Part shown: positions 22,719-32,589 of the stretch, one piece after another
How the letters are laid out: every line of letters begins with the position of its first letter
How positions within the stretch are numbered: position 1 is the stretch's first letter
Assembly (NCBI RefSeq): GCF_033118175.1
Contig: NC_083696.1
Location: forward strand, 34,209,001-34,273,000
DNA: 64,000 nucleotides
DNA from: Dama dama
Lineage: Eukaryota; Chordata; Mammalia; Artiodactyla; Cervidae
Direction: 5' to 3'
Notes under the pieces: generated by a model
What the model was told of the DNA's origin: nothing
Database searches by the model: none
What the model saw: only the letters and a program-made list of their open reading frames with translations
Made by a program: the position numbers and the translations under genes

Positions 22719-23850
22719 CAGTTCAACTCAATTGCTCAGTTATGTCTGACTCTTTGTGACCCCATGAATTGCAGCATGCCAGGCCTCCCTGTCCATCACC
22801 AACTCCTGGAGTTTACCCAGTTTATCCATTGAGTCGGTGATGCCATTCAACCATCTCATCCTTTGTCATCCCCTTCTCCTCCTGCCCTCAATCTTTCCCA
22901 GCATCAATGTCTTTTTATATGAGTCAGTTCACATCAGGTGGCCAAAGTATTGGAGTTTCAGCTTCAGCATCAGTTCTTCCAATGAATACTCAGGACTGAT
23001 TTCCTTTAGGATGGACTGGTTGGATCTCTTTGCAGTCCAAGGGACTCTCAAGAGTCTTCTCCAACACCACAGTTCAAAAGCATTAATTCTTCAGCACTCA
23101 GCTTTTTTCACAGTCCAACTCTCATATCCATACGTGACTACTGGAAAAACCATAGCCTTGACTCGACGGACCTTTGTTGGCAAAGTAATGTCTCTGCTTT
23201 TCAATATGCTGTCTAGGTTGGTCATAACTTTCCTTCCAAGGAGTAAGCGTCTTTTAATTTCATGGCTGCAATCACCATCTGCAGTGATTTTTGAGCCCAG
23301 AAAAATAAAGTCTGCCACTGTTTCCCCATCTATTTGCCATGAAGTGATGGGACCAGATGCCATGATCTTAGTTTTCTGACTGTTGAGTTTTAAGCCAACT
23401 TTTTCACTCTCCTCTTTCACTTTCATCAACAGGCTCTTTAGTTCTTCACTTTCTGCAATAAGGGTGCTGTCATCTGCATTTCTGAGGTTATTGATATGTC
23501 TCCCAGCAATCTTGATTCCAGCTTGTGCTTCCTCCAGCCCAGCATTTCTCATGATGTACTCTGCATCTAAGTTAAATAAGCAGGGTGACAATATACAGCC
23601 TTGATGTACTCCTTTTCCTATTTGGAACCAGTCTGTTGTTCCATGTCCAGTTCTAACTGTTGCTTCCTGACCTGCATACAGATTTCTCAAGAGGCACGTC
23701 AGGTGGTCTGGTATTCCCATCTCTTTCAGAATTTTCCACAGTTTGCTGTGATCCACACAGTCAAAGGCTTTGGCATAGTCAATAAAGCAAAAATAGATGT
23801 TTTTCTGGAACTCTCTTGATTTTTCGATGATCCAGCAGATGTTGGCAATT
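22719..23850 (-). repeat. BovB LINE, 5'-truncated, 1.13 kb, with target duplication
   Basis: A long BovB 3' segment in antisense to FRMD3. The word 'taacctgtt' occurs at 22710-22718 and 23851-23859, a 9 bp target duplication. It encodes part of the reverse transcriptase (separate entry). BovB is an RTE-clade LINE known for horizontal transfer between vertebrates and for driving Bov-tA SINEs. Confidence 0.9.
23091..23756 (-). pseudogene. BovB reverse transcriptase fragment, inactive
   Basis: A 221-residue open stretch on the minus strand with BovB reverse-transcriptase blocks: 'LLRNLYAGQEATVRTG', then 'GCILSPCLFNLDAEYIM', then the active-site box read as N-A-D-D ('NNLRNADDSTL') where the family has Y-A-D-D. 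Later blocks include 'MASGPITSWQIDGE' and 'FPVVTYGYESWTVKKAE'. The endonuclease and N-terminal part are missing, and the frame ends at 23091 before the natural C-terminus, whose text continues downstream in broken form. It is not expected to be functional. Confidence 0.85.
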
Positions 23851-23980
23851 TAACCTGTTAGGATAATCCTAAGTCCAGCCAGAGAGGACCTGATGGATGT
23901 AGCTGTGGGGGCTTCTGGAAATAAATATTGAACAGAGGTGAGAGGAATTGAAAAAGCCTCTTTCTGTACTTTATTTAGAT

Positions 23981-24193
23981 TAGCACTCTCCAGTAGAACT
24001 TTTGTGATGATGAAACTGTTCTAGATATGTGCTGTTCGTTTGGTAACCACTAGTCTTGCATGGCTTTTGAACACTTCATGTGTGACTAGTGTCACTGAGG
24101 AACTGAATTGTCAATGTTAATTAATTTAGTTATTAAATCTAAATCTAAATAGTTACATGTGCTAGAGGCTATCATACTGAACAGTACAGTGTT
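23981..24193 (+). repeat. MER5A-like hAT-Charlie element
   Basis: The order 'agcactctccagtagaactt', 'ggtaaccactagtcttgcat', 'gtcactgaggaactgaatt' and the closing 'actgaacagtaca' follows MER5A, a small non-autonomous hAT-Charlie transposon. A second copy lies at 61405-61610. Confidence 0.75.
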
Positions 24194-24325
24194 AGCCTCT
24201 TAATGGTGGTTAACTCTTGAATGAGAGAGGCATTGAAAGTCAGGGTGGGAATAGTATGGGAAAACCTTCCTGCTTTTCCCTCTGTACTTTGATACCATTT
24301 GAACATGTGTAAGTATGTGTTGGTG

Positions 24326-24450
24326 GTGGTGTAGTCGCTAAATCATGTCCGACTCTTGCGACCCCATAGACTGTAGCCTGCCAGGCTTCTCTGACCATGG
24401 GATTCTTCAGGCAAGAATACTGGAGTGGGTTGCCATTTCCTTCTCCAAGT
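24326..24450 (-). repeat. Bov-tA SINE, 5'-truncated
   Basis: The 3' end and body only, from a (TGG)-rich start to 'ccttctccaagtg'. The tRNA-like head is missing. Confidence 0.85.
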
Positions 24451-24559
24451 GAAGCGTGTGTTATTTTTGTATTTTTAAAAACTATTTGACATTTTGGAAA
24501 AGGCAAAACTATTGTGATAGTGTCTGCTCATGGTTAACATCCCTAGGGATTATACCTTC

Positions 24560-24738
24560 ATTGCTTGAACTTCGTGGTCTTGGACAGACCAAAGTTCACA
24601 TCTCAGCCCACTGCTTAGTGGCTATGTGTCCTGGGGTGGGATGCATTTCTTGGCCCATTTTTCCAACCCATAAAATGGGGATATTAAATCCCCATTTCAT
24701 AGGGCTGTTTCTGAGGATTAAATGAAATGAAAGATGCT
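24560..24738 (+). repeat. MIR-like SINE
   Basis: The words 'gtggctatgtgtcctgggg', 'aacccataaaatggggata' and 'ctgaggattaaatgaaatga' follow the MIR core on the + strand; the head is degenerate. Confidence 0.6.
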
Positions 24739-24769
24739 TTTTACTGTCATGATAGTTTCGCCTTTTCCA

Positions 24770-25235
24770 GTTTTTTGTCAATTCTTTCAAATTTTCTACA
24801 TAGACAATCTTGTTGTCTGTGAACAAAGACCATTTTATTACTTCCTTCCCAATCTTTCTCTTGCCTTATTGCATTGGGAAGGACTTCTATCATAGAGAAG
24901 GAGTGGTGAGAGGGGACTTACTGATTTTAGAGGGAAAACTTTGAGTTTCTCATCATTGAGGATGGTATGAACTGTAGGCTTTTTGTAGATTTTTTAAAAA
25001 TTAAGTTGGGAAAGTTCCCTTCTATTCTGAGTTTATTAAGAGTTTTTATCATGATTTGGTGCTGGATTTTGTCAAGGTTTTTCTGCATTTATTGAAATAG
25101 TCAAGTGATTTTTTTTTTCCATTTTTAGTTTGTTCTTGTGATGGATTGCATTCACTGATTTTGGAATTTGATCTTGCCTTGCATACCTGGGATGAATACC
25201 ACTTGGATTGGGTCATCTAATGATTTAGACAAAAG
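24770..25235 (-). repeat. Old L1 ORF2 fragment, antisense
   Basis: Complement of the L1 reverse-transcriptase region, aligned by eye to 29470-29920 of the young L1: 'tttctacatagacaatcttg', 'gttgtctgtgaacaaaga' and 'ttgccttgcatacctgggat'. Short and diverged. Confidence 0.65.
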
Positions 25236-25384
25236 AAACTAGCTCCTAATGCTTGTCATTACAGATAAATAAACAACACATCTCAGATCAATTATTACCC
25301 CCCCCCCCATTGTTTATTTTGGAGGTGATATCTTTCCTCTTGAATAATTACTACAGAGCACATATTATCAGTTCAAATAATACA

Positions 25385-25745
25385 AAAGATGCTTTTTTTC
25401 TTTATTGTTTTAATTGAAGGATAATTGCTTTACAGAATTTTGTTGTTTTCTGTCAAACCTCAACATGAATCAGCCATAGATGTACATATATCCCCTCCCT
25501 TTTGAAACTCCCTCCCATCTCCCTCCTCATCCCACCCCTCTAGCTTGATACAGAGGCCCTGTTTGAGTTTCCCGAGCCATACAGCAGATTCCCACTGGCT
25601 ATCTATTTTACACATGGTAATGGAACTTTCCATGTTACTCTTTCCATACATCTTACCCTCTCCTCCCCTCTCCCCATGTCCATATGTCTATTCTCTATGT
25701 TTGTTTCTCCATTGCTGCCCTGTAAATAAATTCTTCAGTACCTAA
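25385..25745 (-). repeat. L1 3' UTR fragment, antisense
   Basis: Starts at 'tttattgttttaattgaagg' and includes the C-rich block near 25490-25540 and 'catgaatcagccatagatg', all shared with the 3' UTRs of the L1 copies at 1.3, 26.3 and 63.6 kb. No coding text remains. Confidence 0.7.
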
Positions 25746-26263
25746 ATCATACAAAAGATTCTTAAATGAAAAATAAATGTTCCTCTAACACCACACCCCA
25801 GACACACTCCTCAGAAGTCACCACTCTCCAAGGATTTTTTTTTTTTTTGGGTACATCCTTCCAGAATTTTCAGAAAACAGTAATGACTTCCTTTTATTAG
25901 GGACTAATAACAACCCAATTGAGGTGTAGTTTGTAGGGCCAAGTGACCTAGAGAATTTTTTTTATATGGCTAGCTTGGCTGACTCTTCTAGAACTAGAGG
26001 TAAGATGTACTGGGTTTTTGTCTCAGGCTCTACATGCCCTCAGGAATGTTGGGGTCTGCTTAATATTTCTCTCAACTCCTTTATTCTCTTTGGTGGGCTT
26101 GTATTTGTGCTGGATGACTGATAGTTATATCCCGGATTTTGGGGAGTCTCCTCACTGCTTCCACTGTGTCATTTTATTTTTCTCCTTGTAGCTTGACTGG
26201 AATAAACAAAGAACCTATCTATGTTCTTCACCTTCTCTGCCCACTTCTATGTCCTGCAGACTT

Positions 26264-26273
26264 AGGATGTCTT
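26264..26273. repeat. Target-site duplication of L1-A, left copy
   Basis: The word 'aggatgtctt' sits directly before the poly-T that starts the antisense L1-A and recurs at 41174-41183 directly after its 5' end. Confidence 0.85.
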
Positions 26274-26614
26274 TTTTTTTTTTTATTAGTTGGAGGCTAA
26301 TTACTTCACAACATTTCAGTGGGTTTTGTCATACATTGATATGAATCAGCCATAGATTTACACGTATTCCCCATCCCGATCCCCCCTCCCACCTCCCTCT
26401 CCACCCGATTCCTCTGGGTGTTCCCAGTGCACCAGGCCCGAGCACTTGTCTCATGCATCCCACCTGGGCTGGTGATCTGTTTCACCGTAGATAGTATACA
26501 TGCTGTTCTTATAAAACATCCCACCCTCACCTTCTCCCACAGAGTTCAAAAGTCTGTTCTGTATTTCTGTGTCTCTTTTTCTGTTTTGCATATAGGGTTA
26601 TCGTTACCATCTTT

Positions 26615-27433
26615 CTAAATTCCATATATATGTGTTAGTATGCTGTAATGATCTTTATCTTTCTGGCTTACTTCACTCTGTATAAGGGGCTCCAGTTTCA
26701 TCCATCTCATTAGAACTGGTTCAAATGAATTCTTTTTAACGGCTGAGTAATATTCCATGGTGTATATGTACCACAGCTTCCTTATCCATTCATCTGCTGA
26801 TGGGCATCTAGGTTGCTTCCATGTCCTGGCTATTATAAACAGTGCTGCGATGAACATTGGGGTGCACGTGTCTCTTTCAGATCTGGCTTCCTCAGTGTGT
26901 ATGCCCAGAAGTGAGATTGCTGGGTCATACGGCAGTTCTATTTCCAGTTTTTTAAGGAATCTCCACACTGTTTTCCATAGTGGCTGTACTAGTTTGCATT
27001 CCCACCAACGGTGTAAGAGGGTTCCCTTTTCTCCACACCCTCCCCAGCATTTATTGCTTGTAGACTTTTGGATAGCAGCCATCCTGACTGGTGTGTAATG
27101 GTACCTCATTGTGGTTTTGATTTGCATTTCTCTAATAATGAGTGATGTTGAGCATCTTTTCATGTGTTTGTTAGCCATCTGTATGTCTTCTTTGGAGAAA
27201 TGTCTGTTTAGTTCTTTGGCCCATTTTTTGATTGGGTCATTTATTTTTCTGGAATTGAGCTGCAGGAGTTGCTTGTATATTTTTGAGATTAATCCTTTGT
27301 CTGTTGCTTCATTTGCTATTATTTTCTCCCAATCTGAGGGCTGTCTTTTCACCTTACTTATAGTTTCCTTTGTAGTGCAAAAGCTTTTAAGTTTCATTAG
27401 GTCCCATTTGTTTAGTTTTGCTTTTATTTCCAA
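26615..27433 (-). pseudogene. L1-A ORF2, C-terminal piece
   Basis: 272 residues of the ORF2 C-terminus, including the Cys-rich segment ('CWGGCGEKGTLLHRWWEC', where the motif's H-C pair reads H-R) and the natural stop. The frame is cut off from the rest of ORF2 by the L1-B insertion. The replaced residue beside the Cys motif is a further difference from the intact copy. Confidence 0.9.
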
Positions 27434-27499
27434 TATTCTGGGAGGTGGGTCATAGAGGATCTTGCTGTGATTTATGTCGGAGAGTGTTTTGCCTATGCT

Positions 27500-27515
27500 C
27501 TCCTCTAGGAGTTTT
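27500..27515. repeat. Target-site duplication of L1-B, left copy
   Basis: The word 'ctcctctaggagtttt' recurs exactly at 34907-34922. The unbroken pre-insertion form of the same site is seen in L1-B's own ORF2 at 28678-28693, followed by 'atag'. The L1 endonuclease nick is then TTTT/A-T, close to the TTTT/AA consensus. Confidence 0.95.
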
Positions 27516-27792
27516 TTATTTTTATTTTTTTTTATTTACATGTATTCCCAATCCCGATCCCCCCTCCCACCTCCCTCTCCACCCGATTCCTCTGGGTCTT
27601 CCCAGTGCACCAGGCCCGAGCACTTGTCTCGTGCATCCCACCTGGGCTGGTGATCTGTTTCACCATAGATAGTATACATGCTGTTCTTTTCAAATATCCC
27701 ACCCTCACATTCTCCCACAAAGTTCAAAAGTCTGTTCTGTGTTTCTGTGTCTCTTTTTCTGTTCTGCATATAGGGTTATCGTTATCACCTTT

Positions 27793-30700
27793 CTAAATTC
27801 CATATACATGTGTCAGTATGCTGTAATGTTCTTTATCTTTCTGGCTTACTTCACTCTGTATAAGGGGCTCCAGCTTCATCCATCTCATTAGGACTGGTTC
27901 AAATGAATTCTTTTTAATGGCTGAGTAATATTCCATGGTGTATATGTACCACAGCTTCCTTATCCATTCATCTGCTGATGGGCATCTAGGTTGCTTCCAT
28001 GTCCTGGCTATTATAAACAGTGCTGCGATGAACATTGGGGTGCACGTGTCTCTTTCAGATCTGGTTTCCTCAGTGTGTATGCCCAGAAGTGGGATTGCTG
28101 GGTCATATGGCAGTTCTATTTCCAGTTTTTTAAGAAATCTCCACACTGTTTTCCATAGCGGCTGTACTAGTTTGCATTCCCACCAACAGTGTAAGAGGGT
28201 TCCCTTTTCTCCACACCCTCTCCAGCATTTATTGCTTGTAGACTTTTGGATAGCAGCCATCCTGACTGGCGTGTAATGGTACCTCATTGTGGTTTTGATT
28301 TGCATTTCTCTAATAATGAGTGATGTTGAGCATCTTTTCATGTGTTTGTTAGCCATCTGTATGTCTTCTTTGGAGAAATGTCTGTTTAGTTCTTTGGCCC
28401 ATTTTTTGATTGGGTCATTTATTTTTCTGGAATTGAGCTGCAGGAGTTGCTTGTATATTTTTGAGATTAATCCTTTGTCTGTTGCTTCATTTGCTATTAT
28501 TTTCTCCCAGTCTGAGGGCTGTCTTTTCACCTTACTTATAGTTTCCTTTGTAGTGCAAAAGCTTTTAAGTTTCATTAGGTCCCATTTGTTTAGTTTTGCT
28601 TTTATTTCCAATATTCTGGGAGGTGGGTCATAGAGGATCTTGCTTTGATTTATGTCAGAGAGTGTTTTGCCGATGTTCTCCTCTAGGAGTTTTATAGTTT
28701 CTGGTCTTACATTTAGATCTTTAATCCATTTTGAGTTTATTTTTGTGTATGGTGTTAGAAAGTGTTCTAGTTTCATTCTTTTACAAGTGGTTGACCATTT
28801 TTCCCAGCACCACTTGTTAAAGAGGTTGTCTTTTTTCCATTGTATATCCTTGCCTCCTTTGTCAAAAATAAGGTGTCCATAGGTTCGTGGATTTATCTCT
28901 GGGCTTTCTATTCTGTTCCATTGATCTATATTTCTGTCTTTGTGCCAGTACCATACTGTCTTGATGACTGTGGCTTTGTAGTAGAGTCTGAAGTCAGGCA
29001 GGTTGATTCCTCCAGTTCCATTCTTCTTTCTCAAGATTACTTTGGCTATTCGAGGTTTTTTGTATTTCCATACAAATTGTGAAATTATTTGTTCTAGTTC
29101 TGTGAAAAATACCGTTGGTAGCTTGATAGGGATTGCATTGAATCTATAGACTGCTTTGGGTAGAATAGCCATTTTGACAATATTAATTCTTCCAATCCAT
29201 GAACACGGTATGTTTCTCCATCTGTTTGTGTCCTCTTTGATTTCTTTCATCAGTGTTTTATAGTTTTCTATGTATAGGTCTTTTGTTTCTTTAGGTAGAT
29301 ATACTCCTAAGTATTTTATTCTTTTTGTTGCAATGGTGAATGGTATTGTTTCCTTAATTTCTCTGTCTGTTTTTTCATTGTTAGTATATAGGAATGCAAG
29401 GGATTTCTGTGTGTTAATTTTATATCCTGCAACTTTACTATATTCATTGATTAGCTCTAGTAATTTTCTGGTAGAGTCTTTAGGGTTTTCTATGTAGAGG
29501 ATCATGTCATCTGCAAACAGTGAGAGTTTTACTTCTTCTTTTCCTATCTGGATTCCTTTTACTTCTTTTTCTGCTCTGATTGCTGTGGCCAGCACTTCCA
29601 ACACTATGTTGAATAGTAGTGGTGAGAGTGGGCACCCTTGTCTTGTTCCTGATTTCAGGGGAAATGCCTTCAATTTTTCACCATTGAGGGTGATGCTTGC
29701 TGTGGGTTTGTCATATATAGCTTTTATTATGTTGAGGTATGTTCCTTCTATTCCTGCTTTTTGGAGAGTTTTAATCATAAATGAGTGTTGAATTTTGTCA
29801 AAGGCTTTCTCTGCATCTATTGAGATAATCATATGGTTTTTATCTTTCAATTTGTTAATGTGGTGTATTACATTGATTGATTTGCGGATATTAAAGAATC
29901 CTTGCATTCCTGGGATAAAGCCCACTTGGTCATGGTGTATGATTTTTTTAATATGTTGTTGGATTCTGTTTGCTAGAATTTTGTTAAGGATTTTTGCATC
30001 TATGTTCATCAGTGATATTGGCCTGTAGTTTTCTTTTTTTGTGGCATCTTTGTCTGGTTTTGGAATTAGGGTGATGGTGGCCTCATAGAATGAGTTTGGA
30101 AGCTTACCTTCTTCTGCAATTTTCTGGAAGAGTTTGAGTAAGATAGGTGTTAGCTCTTCTCTAAATTTTTGGTAGAATTCAGCTGTGAAGCCATCTGGTC
30201 CTGGGCTTTTGTTTGCTGGAAGATTTTTGATGACAGTTTCGATTTCCTTGCTTGTGATGGGTCTGTTAAGATCTTCTATTTCTTCCTGGTTCAGTTTTGG
30301 AAAGTTATACTTTTCTAAGAATTTGTCCATTTCATCCAAGTTGTCCATTTTATTGGCATAGAGCTGCTGGTAGTAGTCTCTTATGATCCTTTGTATTTCA
30401 GTGTTGTCTGTTGTGATCTCTCCATTTTCATTTCTAATTTTGTTAATTTGGTTTTTCTCTCTTTGTTTCTTAATGAGTCTTGCTAATGGTTTGTCAATTT
30501 TGTTTATTTTTTCAAAAAACCAGCTTTTAGCTTTGTTGATTTTTGCTATGGTCTCTTTAGTTTCTTTTGCATTTATTTCTGCCCTGATTTTTAAGATTTC
30601 TTTCCTTCTGCTAACTCTGGGGTTCTTCATTTCTTCCTTCTCTAATTGCTTTAGGTGTAGAGTTAGGTTATTTAATTGGTTTTTTTCCTGTTTCTTGATG

Positions 30701-31611
30701 TAAGCCTGTAATGCTATGAACCTTCCCCTTAGCACTGCTTTTACAGTGTCCCATAGGTTTTGGGTTGTTGTGTTTTCATTTTCATTCATTTCTATACATA
30801 TTTTGATTTCTTTTTTGATTTCTTCTATGATTTGTTGGTTATTCAGAAGCGTGTTATTTAGCCTCCATATGTTTGAAGTTTTAACAATTTTTTCCCTGTA
30901 ATTGAGATCTAATCTTACTGCACTGTGGTCAGAAAAGATGACTGGAATGATTTCAATTTTTTTGAATTTTCCAAGACCAGATTTATAGCCCAGGATGTGA
31001 TCTATTCTGGAGAATGTTCCGTGTGCACTTGAGAAAAAGGTGAAGTTGATTGTTTTGGGGTGAAATGTCCTATAGATATCAATTAGGTCTAGCTGGTCCA
31101 TTGTGTCATTTAAGGTTTGTGTTTCCTTGTTAATTTTCTGTTTAGTTGATCTATCCATAGTTGTGAGTGGGGTATTAAAGTCTCCCACTATTATTGTGTT
31201 ACTATTAATTTCCTCTTTCATACTTGTTAGCGTTTGCCGTACATATTGCGGTGCTCCTATGTTGGGTGCATATATATTTATAATTGTTATATCATCTTCT
31301 TGGATTGATCCTTTGATCATTATGTAGTGTTCTTCTTTGTCTCTTTTCACATCCTTTATTTGAAAGTCTATTTTATCTGATATGAGTATTGCGACTCCTG
31401 CTTTCTTTTGGTCTCCGTTTGCATGAAATATTTTTTTCCAGCCCTTCACTTTTAGTCTGTATGTGTCTCTTGTTTTGAGGTGGGTCTCTTGTAGACAGCA
31501 TATATAGGGGTCTTGTTTTTGTATCCATTCAGCCAATCTTTGTCTTTTGGTTGGGGCATTCAACCCATTTACATTTAGGGTAATTATTGATAGGTGTGGT
31601 CCCGTTGCCAT
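27793..31611 (-). CDS. L1-B ORF2p: endonuclease and reverse transcriptase, intact
   Basis: 1272 codons, against 1275 for human L1 ORF2p. The endonuclease domain (about 1-235) keeps N13, E42, D144, N146 (box GDFNTPLT), D204 and H229 (SDHS). The reverse transcriptase (about 490-770) keeps 'KSPGPDGFTAEFYQKF' and the active-site F-A-D-D with aspartates at 701 and 702. The C-terminal Cys motif reads C1129-x3-C1133-x7-H1141-x4-C1146. ORF2p nicks target DNA and copies L1 RNA in place (target-primed reverse transcription). It starts 51 bases after the ORF1 stop, as usual for L1. No frameshift or stop is seen. Confidence 0.97.
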   Translation of the reverse strand: MATGPHLSIITLNVNGLNAPTKRQRLAEWIQKQDPYICCLQETHLKTRDTYRLKVKGWKKIFHANGDQKKAGVAILISDKIDFQIKDVKRDKEEHYIMIKGSIQEDDITIINIYAPNIGAPQYVRQTLTSMKEEINSNTIIVGDFNTPLTTMDRSTKQKINKETQTLNDTMDQLDLIDIYRTFHPKTINFTFFSSAHGTFSRIDHILGYKSGLGKFKKIEIIPVIFSDHSAVRLDLNYREKIVKTSNIWRLNNTLLNNQQIIEEIKKEIKICIEMNENENTTTQNLWDTVKAVLRGRFIALQAYIKKQEKNQLNNLTLHLKQLEKEEMKNPRVSRRKEILKIRAEINAKETKETIAKINKAKSWFFEKINKIDKPLARLIKKQREKNQINKIRNENGEITTDNTEIQRIIRDYYQQLYANKMDNLDEMDKFLEKYNFPKLNQEEIEDLNRPITSKEIETVIKNLPANKSPGPDGFTAEFYQKFREELTPILLKLFQKIAEEGKLPNSFYEATITLIPKPDKDATKKENYRPISLMNIDAKILNKILANRIQQHIKKIIHHDQVGFIPGMQGFFNIRKSINVIHHINKLKDKNHMIISIDAEKAFDKIQHSFMIKTLQKAGIEGTYLNIIKAIYDKPTASITLNGEKLKAFPLKSGTRQGCPLSPLLFNIVLEVLATAIRAEKEVKGIQIGKEEVKLSLFADDMILYIENPKDSTRKLLELINEYSKVAGYKINTQKSLAFLYTNNEKTDREIKETIPFTIATKRIKYLGVYLPKETKDLYIENYKTLMKEIKEDTNRWRNIPCSWIGRINIVKMAILPKAVYRFNAIPIKLPTVFFTELEQIISQFVWKYKKPRIAKVILRKKNGTGGINLPDFRLYYKATVIKTVWYWHKDRNIDQWNRIESPEINPRTYGHLIFDKGGKDIQWKKDNLFNKWCWEKWSTTCKRMKLEHFLTPYTKINSKWIKDLNVRPETIKLLEENIGKTLSDINQSKILYDPPPRILEIKAKLNKWDLMKLKSFCTTKETISKVKRQPSDWEKIIANEATDKGLISKIYKQLLQLNSRKINDPIKKWAKELNRHFSKEDIQMANKHMKRCSTSLIIREMQIKTTMRYHYTPVRMAAIQKSTSNKCWRGCGEKGTLLHCWWECKLVQPLWKTVWRFLKKLEIELPYDPAIPLLGIHTEETRSERDTCTPMFIAALFIIARTWKQPRCPSADEWIRKLWYIYTMEYYSAIKKNSFEPVLMRWMKLEPLIQSEVSQKDKEHYSILTHVYGI

Positions 31612-31662
31612 TTACTTTGTTGTTTTGGGTTCACATTTATACAACCTTTCTGCATTTCCTGT

Positions 31663-32589
31663 CTAGAGAAGATCCTTTAGCATTTGTTGAAGAGCTGGTT
31701 TGGTGGTGCTGAATTCTCTCAGCTTTTGCTTATCTGTAAAGCTTTTAAATTCTCCTTCATATCTGAATGAGATCCTTGCTGGATACAGTAATCTAGGTTG
31801 TAGGTTATTCTCTTTCATTACTTTCAGTACGTCCTGCCATTCCCTTCTGGCCTGGAGGGTTTCTATTGATAGATCAGCTGTTATCCTTATGGGAATCCCT
31901 TTGTGTGTTATTTGTTGTTTTTCCCTTGCTGCTTTTAATATTTGTTCTTTGTGTTTGATCTTTGTTAATTTGATTAATATGTGTCTTTGGGTGTTTCGCC
32001 TTGGGTTTATCCTGTTTGGGACTCTCTGGGTTTCTTGGACTTGGGTGGCTATTTCCTTCCCCATTTTAGGGAAGTTTTCAGCTATTATCTCCTCGAGTAT
32101 TTTCTCATGGCCTTTCTTTTTGTCTTCTTCTTCTGGAACTCCTATGATTCGAATGTTGGGGCGTTTCACATTGTCCCAGAGGTCCCTGAGGTTGTCCTCA
32201 TTTCTTTTGATCCTTTTTTCTTTTTTCCTCTCTGCTTCATTTATTTCCACCATTTTATCTTCTACCTCACTTATCCTATCTTCTGCCTCCGTTATTCTAC
32301 TCTTGGTTCCCTCCAAAGTGTTTTTGATCTCATTCATTGCATTATTCATTTGTAATTGACTCTTTTTTATTTCTTCTAGGTCTTTATTAAACAGTTCTTG
32401 AATCTTTTCAATCTTTGTTTCCAGGCTATTTATCTGTAACTGCATTTTGTTCTCAAGATTTTGGATCATTTTTATTATCATTATTCTAAATTCTTTTTCA
32501 GGTAGATTCCCTATCTCCTCCTCTTTTTTTTGACTTGGTGGGCATTTTTCATGTTCCTTTACCTGTTGGGTATTTCTTTGCCTTTTCAT
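31663..32589 (-). CDS. L1-B ORF1p: RNA-binding chaperone, intact
   Basis: 308 codons. After a basic N-terminus (MKRQRNTQQVKEHEK) comes a long heptad-rich coiled coil (about residues 36-135), then the RNA-recognition domain from about 145 ('NIRIIGVPEEEDKK') to about 240, then the C-terminal domain with 'REWQDVLKVMKENNLQPR' and 'RISFRYEGEFKSF'. This is the usual L1 ORF1p order; the protein trimerises through the coiled coil and coats L1 RNA. Residue 198 is Arg (CGA), the codon that is TGA in L1-A. Confidence 0.96.
   Translation of the reverse strand: MKRQRNTQQVKEHEKCPPSQKKEEEIGNLPEKEFRIMIIKMIQNLENKMQLQINSLETKIEKIQELFNKDLEEIKKSQLQMNNAMNEIKNTLEGTKSRITEAEDRISEVEDKMVEINEAERKKEKRIKRNEDNLRDLWDNVKRPNIRIIGVPEEEDKKKGHEKILEEIIAENFPKMGKEIATQVQETQRVPNRINPRRNTQRHILIKLTKIKHKEQILKAAREKQQITHKGIPIRITADLSIETLQARREWQDVLKVMKENNLQPRLLYPARISFRYEGEFKSFTDKQKLREFSTTKPALQQMLKDLL

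Noticed and set aside
31700..32359. A 219-codon hydrophobic + strand frame, with a partner at 38095-38586
   Set aside because: It is the exact antisense of L1 ORF1; Lys/Glu-rich coiled-coil codons read backwards give Phe/Leu/Ser-rich text that mimics a membrane protein.
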